Shown piece after piece: positions 25,856 through 34,182 of a stretch of 64,000 bases of DNA. Origin of the DNA: Candidatus Altarchaeota archaeon. Its GTDB lineage: Archaea; Altiarchaeota; Altiarchaeia; IMC4; QMZM01. How positions within the stretch are numbered: position 1 is the first letter of the stretch; every line of letters begins with the position of its first letter. The notes beneath the pieces are model-generated. The model was given only the letters and a program-made list of their open reading frames with translations. It was not told the DNA's origin and did no database searches. The position numbers and the translations under genes are program-made. Location of the stretch: positions 1-64,000 of the forward strand of contig JAFGDV010000002.1 in NCBI GenBank assembly GCA_016931955.1. Reading direction: 5' to 3'.

Positions 25856-25956
25856 ACCAGTAATATTTTTTTTGTAATGGTATAATTTTAGTAATACTAA
25901 TATAAAAATAGTAATATTCGAGGTTTTCATTAAGAACTACCAATATAGGGATAGAG
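25856..25956. promoter_or_regulatory. Shared divergent control region of cbiM and hypF with repeated AGTAAT elements
   Basis: Between the two starts lie AGTAATATT at 25859 and again at 25910, AGTAATACT at 25890 (itself a near palindrome, AGTA-A-TACT), and a related TTGTAATGG at 25872. Two TAGTAAT copies are 20 bp apart, about two helical turns. A TATA-like TAATATAAAA (25899) lies between them. The layout suggests a metal- or hydrogen-responsive regulator; NikR is one candidate, but I cannot match its operator. Confidence 0.4.
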
Positions 25957-28197
25957 ATGCACAAGAACGCCATCATCCGGATCTCAGGGATAGTGCAGGG
26001 TGTCGGCTTCAGGCCCTTCATCTACAGGATTGCGAAAAAGCACAAGATAAAAGGCTATGTGAAAAACCTTGGAGACGCCGGAATCGAGATCCTTGCAGAG
26101 GGAGACATAGAAGCCTTCGTAAGGGATGTAGGGGAGAAGAAACCAGCTAACGCCCACATAGACAATCTGTCTATTGAACTTATTAAGTCCGAAAAAAAAT
26201 TCACCGACTTCCAGATCACCAAAAGCGGCGGCACAGGATATGGTGGAAGCATCCCGGCAGACACTGCCGTCTGCAATAGATGCCTAAAAGAGCTCCGCTC
26301 TAGGAAGAATAGGAGACACCTTTATCCATTGATTACGTGCACTGACTGCGGTCCAAGGTTCACGACACTTGATCACATCCCACTGGATCGAGACAACACT
26401 TCATTCAAGGATTTCCCCCCATGCAGAGAATGCCGAAGGGAATACAAGAATCCGGAGGATAGAAGATTCCATGCGCAGACCATCGCCTGCCCAGTCTGCG
26501 GACCCAGGTACTCTTTAGTGGATAAGGAGGGAAAAGAGATCCCTAATCCAGTGGATTCCGCAGTAAAAAAACTCAAAGAGGGGGGGATTCTGGCAATAAA
26601 AGGCATCGGTGGGATGCATCTGGCATGCCTGACTTCAAGGGATGACATCCTTGAGGAACTGAGGAACAGGCTTAGAAGACCACAGCAGCCATTCTCAATC
26701 ATGGCAACCCAAGAGATGGTAGAAGGCTTCACTGGGGTATCCAGGGAGGAGATAGGACTCCTGTCCTCAAAGGAGAGACCCATCGTAGTACTAAGAAAGA
26801 GCATAGACTACAGGCTTTCAGATCTTATCTCACCCGGACTGCACAATATAGGGGTGATGCTACCCTATACCGCCCTGCATCACCTACTGTTTGGAGGAAT
26901 AGATGAACCCTTGGTGATGACCTCCGCTAATGTCCACGGAGAACCCATGATAACAGGGGATGAGGACATATTCAAGTATAAGACAGCAGACTATTATCTC
27001 CTACATAATCTGGAAATCATCAACAGATGCGATGACTCAGTGATAAAATTGGTTAATGGGAAAAGTGCGTTCATCAGGAGAAGCAGGGGCTTTGTTCCTG
27101 TACCGATCAAGGTGGGCTTGGATAAGAACGTTCTTGCGTTGGGGGCTGAGATAAACAATACCTTCTGTCTTCTAAGGGATGGAAACGCTGTTCTGAGTCA
27201 GCATATAGGGAACACTCAACGTGCTGCGACCCTTGAATTTATGGAGAATACAATCGGAAGATTCCTCGAAATGATGCCCACGAGGATAGATTTAATAGCC
27301 TGCGACCTGCATCCAACATTCAACACAAGCCGCCTCGCCAAGGAGCTCGGCAGGGAGATGGGGATCCCAGTAGTCAGGGTACAGCATCATCATGCTCATT
27401 TAGCCTCCCTGTTGGCCGAACACCACCTGGAGGGAGTAGTTGGGATATGCTGTGACGGCGTAGGCTATGGGGAAGACGGTCGCCCATGGGGTGGAGAAGT
27501 CATCTCCTCCAAGAACGGCGTCTTCAAGAGGCAGGGTCACCTGAGGGAGCAGAGGATGCCTGGAGGGGATACTGCAGCCTATTATCCGGCTAGGATGGTC
27601 GCTGGGATACTCTATGGGAGGCTTAGTGTGGGGGAGCTTGTGAAGACCCTGGAGCCGCTCTACTTCAAACATGGTAGTCAGGAGGTCCAAGTTGTCGTTA
27701 AGCAGTTGGAGAATGATGTGAATGTTCAGTGGACGACTTCCGCTGGCAGGGTTCTGGATGCAGTATCAGCATTGCTTGGAGTCTGCCAGTATAGGAGCTA
27801 CGAGGGTGAACCAGCCATGAAGTTGGAGGCTGCCGCGATCGGTGGGAAAGAAATCGATTTCCCGGTGAAGGTGGAGGATAACGTGCTTAACACTACCTTG
27901 ATAGTGGAGAGGGTTCTCGAGCTCAGAGACTCACACCCTCTCAAGGATATTGCTTTCTCGGCTCAGAGGGCGCTGGCTGAAGGTCTTGCATTGATTGCTG
28001 TGGACGTTGCTGAAAAGAACACTATAGACACCATTGGTGTGTCTGGAGGCGTCGCATACAATAATCTTATTGTGAGGACCATCGCAGAATACGTGAGGGA
28101 AAAGGGCTTCAGGTTCGTACAAAACGAGAGCGTCCCCTGTGGGGATGGGGGAATCTCCTTCGGGCAGGCGGTTTATGCCGTGATTAGAAAAGACTGA
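25957..28197 (+). CDS. hypF: Carbamoyltransferase HypF
   Basis: A 746-residue enzyme that turns carbamoyl phosphate into a carbamoyl-AMP and passes it to HypE, giving the CN ligands of the [NiFe] site. Domains in order: acylphosphatase (GIVQGVGFRPFIYRIAKKH); two zinc-finger pairs (CNRC ... CTDCGPRF and CREC ... CPVCGPRY); a YrdC-like domain (GGILAIKGIGGMHLAC); and a Kae1-like domain with the metal-binding VRVQHHHAHLASLLAEH. Complete. It is separated from hypABCDE by 32 kb, but sits between nickel uptake and the hydrogenase genes. Confidence 0.95.
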   Translation: MHKNAIIRISGIVQGVGFRPFIYRIAKKHKIKGYVKNLGDAGIEILAEGDIEAFVRDVGEKKPANAHIDNLSIELIKSEKKFTDFQITKSGGTGYGGSIPADTAVCNRCLKELRSRKNRRHLYPLITCTDCGPRFTTLDHIPLDRDNTSFKDFPPCRECRREYKNPEDRRFHAQTIACPVCGPRYSLVDKEGKEIPNPVDSAVKKLKEGGILAIKGIGGMHLACLTSRDDILEELRNRLRRPQQPFSIMATQEMVEGFTGVSREEIGLLSSKERPIVVLRKSIDYRLSDLISPGLHNIGVMLPYTALHHLLFGGIDEPLVMTSANVHGEPMITGDEDIFKYKTADYYLLHNLEIINRCDDSVIKLVNGKSAFIRRSRGFVPVPIKVGLDKNVLALGAEINNTFCLLRDGNAVLSQHIGNTQRAATLEFMENTIGRFLEMMPTRIDLIACDLHPTFNTSRLAKELGREMGIPVVRVQHHHAHLASLLAEHHLEGVVGICCDGVGYGEDGRPWGGEVISSKNGVFKRQGHLREQRMPGGDTAAYYPARMVAGILYGRLSVGELVKTLEPLYFKHGSQEVQVVVKQLENDVNVQWTTSAGRVLDAVSALLGVCQYRSYEGEPAMKLEAAAIGGKEIDFPVKVEDNVLNTTLIVERVLELRDSHPLKDIAFSAQRALAEGLALIAVDVAEKNTIDTIGVSGGVAYNNLIVRTIAEYVREKGFRFVQNESVPCGDGGISFGQAVYAVIRKD

Positions 28198-28201
28198 GCT
28201 T

Positions 28202-28253
28202 GTTATTTATATCATCGAGGGTATATTATAATGATTATTCATTATAAATATCG
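28202..28253 (+). promoter_or_regulatory. hdrA operon promoter with 14-bp palindrome-like operator
   Basis: AT-rich TATA candidates lie at 28203-28211 (TTATTTATA) and 28221-28230 (GTATATTATA). AATGATTATTCATT at 28230-28243 has perfect AATGA/TCATT arms and differs at one base from the palindrome ahead of the OFA-acs operon. It overlaps or abuts the expected transcription start. Confidence 0.5.
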
Positions 28254-30395
28254 GTGAGCGTGTTGAAGGTCTTCATATGCACCTGTAGAGGGGGAATAAC
28301 CCTGCCCAAGGATCTGGATTTCGGGGAAGACGTTAAAGTTAGGGTTATTGAGGATATATTCTTTGATAAAGCCCAGGAGGAGATAGAATCCTTCGTCGGA
28401 AAAGAGAAGATAGTCATCGCAGGCCCCAGTCCAAGGATCATGGAAGGCTTCTTCAGCGACCCGAACATAGCCTTCGTGAACATCTGGGAGCAGGCCTCTA
28501 TGGTAGGCCACGGACCCGAAAAGATAAGAGACCTCATACATGGAGCTGTTGAGGGGCTCAGGAACACTGCGCCGGTGGAGAAGAAGGTCTTCGAGATAAA
28601 GAATAAAGATGCCTTAGTCATTGGCGGGGGCGTCGCCGGCCTTGAAGCTGCAAGACATATAGCGAACGCCGGATTCAAGGTGTACCTCATAGAGAAGAAG
28701 CCATTCCTTGGCGGAGTGGTCGCCGGCTTGGACAGGCTCTACCCAGAGGGGACGCCGAATTCCCATGTCCTCTACCCATTGATAAACGAGGTTGTTAGGA
28801 ACAAGGGCGTAGACATTCTAACGAACACCGAAGTGGAGGAAGTTGATGGATCCCTTGGAGACTATCGAGTAAAAATAAAGACGCACGGTAGAATCCCTAA
28901 GGGCTTGATGCTCAAAAAATGCGAGGAGGTCTGCCCGGTAACGGTTAACGACCACGGCATCAAGAGGAAGGCAATCTATTACATGCCGACCTACCCATAC
29001 AGTCATGGGATAGACTTCGATTCCTGCACACGTTGCGGAGAATGCGTTAAAGTCTGCGAGGACATAAGCCTGGAAGAAGAGGAAAAAGAGATAGAGGTTG
29101 GCGCAATTGTTGTGGCAACTGGTTTGAAGGAATACGACGCCTCAAAGATCATAGAATACGGTTACGGCAGATATCCTAACGTATTGACTCAGTGGGAGTT
29201 CGAGAGGAGGTTTTCTAATGGATTGATTAAGCCGAAGAGCGTCTCCATAATACACTGCGCCGGCTCAAGGGATAAAAACCACCTGCCCTACTGCTCTCGC
29301 GTATGCTGCATACTCGGCTTAAAGGAGGCGAAGCTGGTAAAGGATACAAGCCCCGATACTGAAGTCTATATAAACTACATCGACATGAGAAGCTACGGAC
29401 CCTTTGAGGAATTCTATAACACCATCAGAGAAATCTATGGAGTAAAATTCATCCAAGGTAGGCCTTCTGAGATCCTGCAGGACGGCGAAGAACTGGTCGT
29501 GAGGGCGGAAGACATCCTGCTGGGGAAGCAGATGGATAACCGGGTGGAATACGTTGTCCTGATGACGGGCTTTGTTCCAGATGATGAACTATTCCATAAG
29601 CTCGGGTTACCGGCGGATGGATGCTTTCCTACCGAGTATGTGAACTCCCAGCATTCAGTCGATGCAAATCCTAGAGGGATCTTCATCGCCGGAGCTGCTG
29701 CGTTCCCGAAAGGGGTGGCTGAGTCGATGATTGATGCAGGGGATGCGGCTCAGGGCGTGATAGACGTCCTGGACAGATACGCTGTAGAAAAGAAGACACC
29801 AACAGCAAGGATAAACAGCAGCATCTGTGGGGAGATAGACTGCAGGATCTGCCTCACGGCGTGCCCCTATGGAGCAGTATACCTTAAAGACGAGGAAGTT
29901 ACAGTCAATGAGGAGCTCTGCATGGGCTGCGGCATATGCACCGCAACCTGTGCCGCCGGAGCGAACCAATTGGATGGTTGCACGAACAACGGCATGCTGG
30001 CTCAGATAGCCGCAACAACCAAGGAGGGCGACGTGGTAGCGTTCCTCTGCAAGTGGAGTTCATATTCTGCTGCAGACAAGGCAGGCTACGAGCTTTTGAG
30101 ATATCCAGAAAACGTGAAGATTATAAGGATCCCATGCACTGGCAGAGTGGATGCCCAGATGATCCTGAAAGCGTTCAGCTCTGGCGCGAAAGGCGTATTG
30201 ATCGCCGGCTGTCCCCCTGATGGATGCCACTATTTTACGGGAAACCTTAAGGCGAGGAAGAGGGTTATCGCCTTGAAGAAATTGATTGAACAATTCGGCA
30301 TCAACCCGGAAGCGTTGGCTATTGAGTGGATAGGAAAGGATGAGTCAAAGAAGTTCGTGGAAATCGTCAACCGGCTTAACGGAGGAGGTAGGTGA
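28254..30395 (+). CDS. hdrA: HdrA-like flavoprotein fused to MvhD-type [2Fe-2S] domain, with altered cluster ligands
   Basis: A 713-residue protein starting at GTG. Order: HdrA N-terminal domain; FAD-binding region (VIGGGVAGLEAARHIANAGF, about 119-150); Fe-S insertion (about 225-270); IIHCAGSRD and YCSRVCC; second FAD motif; C-terminal 2[4Fe-4S] ferredoxin (CRICLTACP, CMGCGICTATC); then an MvhD domain (IPCTGRVD, GCPPDGCHY). In methanogens HdrA bifurcates electrons from H2 to ferredoxin and a disulfide, and MvhD links it to the hydrogenase. Oddities: the usual DCSACIL segment after the FAD motif reads TPNSHVL with no Cys; the first insertion cluster keeps only two Cys (CEEVCP); and the MvhD CxxC is CKWS. 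It heads the mvhGA-hdrCB operon. Confidence 0.88.
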   Translation: MSVLKVFICTCRGGITLPKDLDFGEDVKVRVIEDIFFDKAQEEIESFVGKEKIVIAGPSPRIMEGFFSDPNIAFVNIWEQASMVGHGPEKIRDLIHGAVEGLRNTAPVEKKVFEIKNKDALVIGGGVAGLEAARHIANAGFKVYLIEKKPFLGGVVAGLDRLYPEGTPNSHVLYPLINEVVRNKGVDILTNTEVEEVDGSLGDYRVKIKTHGRIPKGLMLKKCEEVCPVTVNDHGIKRKAIYYMPTYPYSHGIDFDSCTRCGECVKVCEDISLEEEEKEIEVGAIVVATGLKEYDASKIIEYGYGRYPNVLTQWEFERRFSNGLIKPKSVSIIHCAGSRDKNHLPYCSRVCCILGLKEAKLVKDTSPDTEVYINYIDMRSYGPFEEFYNTIREIYGVKFIQGRPSEILQDGEELVVRAEDILLGKQMDNRVEYVVLMTGFVPDDELFHKLGLPADGCFPTEYVNSQHSVDANPRGIFIAGAAAFPKGVAESMIDAGDAAQGVIDVLDRYAVEKKTPTARINSSICGEIDCRICLTACPYGAVYLKDEEVTVNEELCMGCGICTATCAAGANQLDGCTNNGMLAQIAATTKEGDVVAFLCKWSSYSAADKAGYELLRYPENVKIIRIPCTGRVDAQMILKAFSSGAKGVLIAGCPPDGCHYFTGNLKARKRVIALKKLIEQFGINPEALAIEWIGKDESKKFVEIVNRLNGGGR

Positions 30396-30396
30396 G

Positions 30397-31386
30397 ATGC
30401 CCGAAAAGAAACTGAGGCTCGCAATATGCCGGGGGGCGACATGCTCTGGTTGTGACATCGCAGTCCTCGACATCCATGAAAGGCTACTCAGCGTTCTTGA
30501 AAAGGCCGACATAGTATTTGCTCCAACGATAATGGATGCAAAATACGAGGACCTTGAAGCCATGGAAGACAACAGCATCGATGTTGGATTATACCACGGC
30601 TCCGTCAGGTTATCGGAGAACGAGCACATGGCGGAACTCATGAGGAAAAAATGTCGGCTCCTTATAGCATTCGGCGCATGCGCTTGCTTCGGGGGGATCT
30701 TCGGGTTAGCCAACGTCTCAGATAGAGAGGAAATCTTTAGAGAAGTCTACAAAAAGACTGCTTCGACGGAGAACCCGGATTTTGTAACACCAGAGGAGGT
30801 CTACAGAGACAAAAAAGGTCATGAGCTCACCCTCCCAAGGTTCTATGACGACGTTTATGCGTTAGACGATAAGGTCGACGTAGACTATTACGTACCACTG
30901 TGTCCGCCTGTTGCGGACCAGATCATGACGGCATTGAACGCCATAATCTCAGGCGACCTTCCGCCCAAGGGGGCAGTTATCGCCTTAGAGAAGACACTCT
31001 GCAGTGAATGCCCAAGAAAGAAGTCAGAGAGGCGGAAAATCGATAAAATCCATCGACCCCATGAGGTAGAACTCGACCCAGATACCTGCTTCCTCGACCA
31101 AGGGCTCATATGCATGGGTCCGGCGACCAGGGCAGGATGCGGCGGCATCTGTCTGACAGCTAATGTCCCATGCAGGGGATGTAATGGCCCCACAAAGGAG
31201 GCCTTCGACCAGGGGGGCAACATGCTGGGTCTGATTTCAACCATCTTCGGCATATGCGAGGAAGACCTGACTGAGGCGGATGTGGAGAAAATCTTTAAGC
31301 AGATAAAGGATCCACTAGGTACTTTTTACAGATTCACCCTACCGAAGTCGATGCTCCGCAGGGTAAGGAAGGGAGATTCAAGATGA
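30397..31386 (+). CDS. mvhG: [NiFe] hydrogenase small subunit, MvhG type (group 3c-like)
   Basis: A 329-residue subunit that holds the Fe-S chain from the active site to MvhD/HdrA. Cys motifs: CSGCD near the N-terminus, GACACFGG, PLCPPVAD, CSECPRKKSE, and a C-terminal set including GLICMGPATRAGCGG and VPCRGCNG. ATG 30397 follows GGAGGAGG and lies one base after the hdrA stop. There is no signal peptide, so the enzyme is cytoplasmic. Confidence 0.92.
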   Translation: MPEKKLRLAICRGATCSGCDIAVLDIHERLLSVLEKADIVFAPTIMDAKYEDLEAMEDNSIDVGLYHGSVRLSENEHMAELMRKKCRLLIAFGACACFGGIFGLANVSDREEIFREVYKKTASTENPDFVTPEEVYRDKKGHELTLPRFYDDVYALDDKVDVDYYVPLCPPVADQIMTALNAIISGDLPPKGAVIALEKTLCSECPRKKSERRKIDKIHRPHEVELDPDTCFLDQGLICMGPATRAGCGGICLTANVPCRGCNGPTKEAFDQGGNMLGLISTIFGICEEDLTEADVEKIFKQIKDPLGTFYRFTLPKSMLRRVRKGDSR

Positions 31387-32864
31387 GCAAGAAAGAGATA
31401 GTGATTGCGCCTGTTACACGGCTTGAGGGGCATGCTAAGATAGACATATTCCTCAACGACAAAGGCAATGTGGAGGATGCCTACTTCCAGGTCACAGAGC
31501 TGAGAGGCTTCGAGAGGTTCTGCCAGGGCAGGCCGATCGAGGAGCTCCCGAGGATAGTGCAGAGGATATGCGGCGTATGCCCCACACCTCATCATCTGGC
31601 TTCGGCTAAGGCAGCTGACAGCGTCTTCGGGGTCGAACCGCCTGAGACCGCAAAGAAGCTGCGGGAGCTTAGCTTGAACGCCCACATACTGCACAGCCAC
31701 ATAGCTCACTTTTATGCTTTAGCTGGTCCTGACTTCATCATGGGCCCTGACGCAAAACCAGAGGATAGGAACATTGTTGGGGTGATACGGAAGGTTGGCC
31801 TTGAGGTGGGTGGCAAGGTCATCAAGGCCAGGGCCCAGGCACAGAGGATTCAAGAGATCATCGGCGGACGGGGAACACACCCTGTGAACTCCCTCCCAGG
31901 CGGCATAGCCAAGGGCATAACACCCGAGCAGCGGGATGAGATTGAAGAGATGGCAGAAAACCTTGTGGACTTCGGCGGATTCACTCTAAAGGTATTTGAC
32001 GACTTCGTCTTGAAGAACAGGGACTACGTTGACCTGATTACAGGGGATGTTTACAGGCATGAGACCTACTATATGGGTACCGTCGACGACAGGAACAACC
32101 TAAGTTTTTATGAGGGCAGCATCAGGGTAGTCGACCAAAAGGGCAGGGAGGTGTTGAAGTTCCCCGCCAAGGACTACTTAAAGCATATCGCTGAGCACGT
32201 TGAACCATGGTCTTACCTCAAGTTCCCCTACCTGAAGAAATTCGGCTGGAAGGGTCTCATCGACGGTCCAGGTTCAGGCGTCTACCGGGTGGCTTCATTG
32301 GCCAGGTTAAATGTTGTGGAGGGAATATCTACCCCATTAGCCCAGGAAGCCTTCGGGGGGATGTTTGAAACGCTTGGTGAGAGGCCTTCCCACGCAACCC
32401 TGGCTATGAACTGGGCCCGCGTTGTTGAAATAATGCACGCTGCTGAGCGGGTGAGGGAGCTCATACAGAACCCTGAGATCACCAGCTCAGATGTCAGGAA
32501 TATTCCAACAGATGTCGTCGGCGAAGGTATCGGACATGTAGAGGCTCCAAGAGGCACATTGATACACCACTACTGGTCGGATGATGAGGGTATGACAACA
32601 AAGCTGAACATCATCGTTGCCACGGGAAACAACAATGCTGCAATATGTATGTCAGTGAAGAGGGCTGCTGAGAAGTTGATCCACAACTTCAAGGTCGATC
32701 AGGGCATACTCAACAGGATAGAGATGGCTTTCCGAGCGTATGACCCATGCTTTGCCTGCGCAACCCATTCATTGCCAGGGAAGATGCCCCTCGAGGTAAG
32801 GATCTTCAATCCGGACAAGACCCTCCACAAGAAGATTACGCGTGATGAGGAGGGAGAAAGATGA
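31383..32864 (+). CDS. mvhA: [NiFe] hydrogenase large subunit, MvhA type
   Basis: A 493-residue catalytic subunit. The four nickel ligands are supplied by RICGVC near the N-terminus and DPCFACATH near the C-terminus. About 30 residues follow the final His and should be removed by a maturation protease such as the one beginning at 63722. It overlaps mvhG by 4 bp. Together with MvhG it would form a soluble group 3c-type H2-activating module. Confidence 0.93.
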   Translation: MSKKEIVIAPVTRLEGHAKIDIFLNDKGNVEDAYFQVTELRGFERFCQGRPIEELPRIVQRICGVCPTPHHLASAKAADSVFGVEPPETAKKLRELSLNAHILHSHIAHFYALAGPDFIMGPDAKPEDRNIVGVIRKVGLEVGGKVIKARAQAQRIQEIIGGRGTHPVNSLPGGIAKGITPEQRDEIEEMAENLVDFGGFTLKVFDDFVLKNRDYVDLITGDVYRHETYYMGTVDDRNNLSFYEGSIRVVDQKGREVLKFPAKDYLKHIAEHVEPWSYLKFPYLKKFGWKGLIDGPGSGVYRVASLARLNVVEGISTPLAQEAFGGMFETLGERPSHATLAMNWARVVEIMHAAERVRELIQNPEITSSDVRNIPTDVVGEGIGHVEAPRGTLIHHYWSDDEGMTTKLNIIVATGNNNAAICMSVKRAAEKLIHNFKVDQGILNRIEMAFRAYDPCFACATHSLPGKMPLEVRIFNPDKTLHKKITRDEEGER

Positions 32865-33304
32865 ACCTGCAAGAGGAGATCCTCTCGAATATAGATGGCA
32901 GGACACTGAATTACTGCTTCAGCTGTGGGATGTGCACTGGAGGCTGCCCTTCAGCAAGGGTGACGGACAGCATATACAACCCAAGGAAGATACTTCATAG
33001 AGCGGCCCTGGAAGGCAGGCTTGAAGAGGACATCTGGTTGTGCACCAACTGCTACACCTGCCAGGAGCGCTGCCCTACGAAGACCAAGGTCGCTGACCTT
33101 ATCAGCCTGATGCGTAGGATCTATGTCAAAGAAAAGGGCATACCTGGATTCATTAAACCGTTGATTGAGAACCTCGGGGCATGCGGTTTCACTGCTAGGA
33201 TAGGTGACCTCGAGAACAAGAGGCGTGAGAGGATGGGGCTCCCATCAGTCAAACAAAATCAAGAAGTCCGGAGGATTATAGAGAAGACTGGGGGCGGATT
33301 ATGA
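32861..33304 (+). CDS. hdrC: HdrC-like iron-sulfur subunit
   Basis: A 147-residue protein with two complete CxxCxxCxxxCP motifs (CFSCGMCTGGCP and CTNCYTCQERCP) for two [4Fe-4S] clusters that wire HdrA to HdrB. It overlaps mvhA and hdrB by 4 bp each. Confidence 0.92.
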   Translation: MNLQEEILSNIDGRTLNYCFSCGMCTGGCPSARVTDSIYNPRKILHRAALEGRLEEDIWLCTNCYTCQERCPTKTKVADLISLMRRIYVKEKGIPGFIKPLIENLGACGFTARIGDLENKRRERMGLPSVKQNQEVRRIIEKTGGGL

Positions 33305-34182
33305 GAGAGTATGCCTACTTCATCGGATGCACGATTCCCTTCAGGGAGTCGAACTATGATCTCTCGACCAGGAAGGTCATGGAGAAACTGGACATAGGGT
33401 TGTTAGATATGCCCGACGCAGGCTGCTGCGGCCTCTACTATGAGCTGGTGAATGAGATGACTCACCTGGCCTTGGCTGCTAGGGTTATATCGATGGCTGA
33501 GGAACTCAAGCGTGACCTCCTAGTCCTCTGCAGCGGATGTAATGGCTCCCTCTACAGGGTGAACAAGAAACTGAAGGAGAATCCAGAACTCAAGGATAGG
33601 GTTAACGAGGTCTTATCTGAAGTGGACCGCGAGTTCAAGGGCACTGTGGAGGTGAAACACGTCATAAGGGTTCTGTGGGAGGACGTCGGCATCAAGGAGA
33701 TAAAAAAGCATGTCAGCAATCCAATAAACATCAAGGCTGCTGCACACTACGGCTGCCACTTCCTGAGACCCTCAGACGAGATGGATTTCGATGATCCGAG
33801 AGAGCCCATAAGCCTCGACAGGTTGATCGAGGTCACAGGTGCGGAGTCCATAGACTACTTCGAGAAATCACTTTGCTGCGGCGGCTATGTGCTCGCAGCA
33901 GACCAGAAAGCGGCTTACATGATGACTGGAACAAAGCTCAGGAACGTGAAAAAAGCTGGGGCTGATATCATAGTGACTGCATGTCCCTTCTGTCACGTGA
34001 TGTATGACGCGAATCAGAAGGCTGTTGAGGCTGAATTAGAGGAGAGTTTTGGCATCCCAGTACTGCATTACCCTCAGCTTCTGGGGCTTGCGATGGGTTT
34101 CGACCTGAAGGAGATGGGTTTGGAGCAGAACCGCGTCAGATTTAATCCTCAGATGTTCAATAATAAAAAGGAAGATGAGTGA
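33301..34182 (+). CDS. hdrB: HdrB-like catalytic subunit of heterodisulfide reductase
   Basis: A 293-residue protein with two full CCG domains: CTIPF ... CCGLYYE ... CSGC, and CHFLR ... CCGGY ... CPFC. In methanogens these bind two noncubane [4Fe-4S] clusters that reduce CoM-S-S-CoB. All expected Cys are present, so disulfide chemistry is likely retained. The substrate in an organism without evident methanogenesis is unknown. It overlaps the following flavoprotein gene (ATGAGTGA). Confidence 0.92.
   Translation: MREYAYFIGCTIPFRESNYDLSTRKVMEKLDIGLLDMPDAGCCGLYYELVNEMTHLALAARVISMAEELKRDLLVLCSGCNGSLYRVNKKLKENPELKDRVNEVLSEVDREFKGTVEVKHVIRVLWEDVGIKEIKKHVSNPINIKAAAHYGCHFLRPSDEMDFDDPREPISLDRLIEVTGAESIDYFEKSLCCGGYVLAADQKAAYMMTGTKLRNVKKAGADIIVTACPFCHVMYDANQKAVEAELEESFGIPVLHYPQLLGLAMGFDLKEMGLEQNRVRFNPQMFNNKKEDE

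Noticed and set aside
28254-34182. Taking the hdr/mvh genes as proof of a methanogen
   Set aside because: HdrABC and Mvh homologues occur in many non-methanogens, the HdrA is atypical, and no mcr, mtr or coenzyme M gene is in the window.
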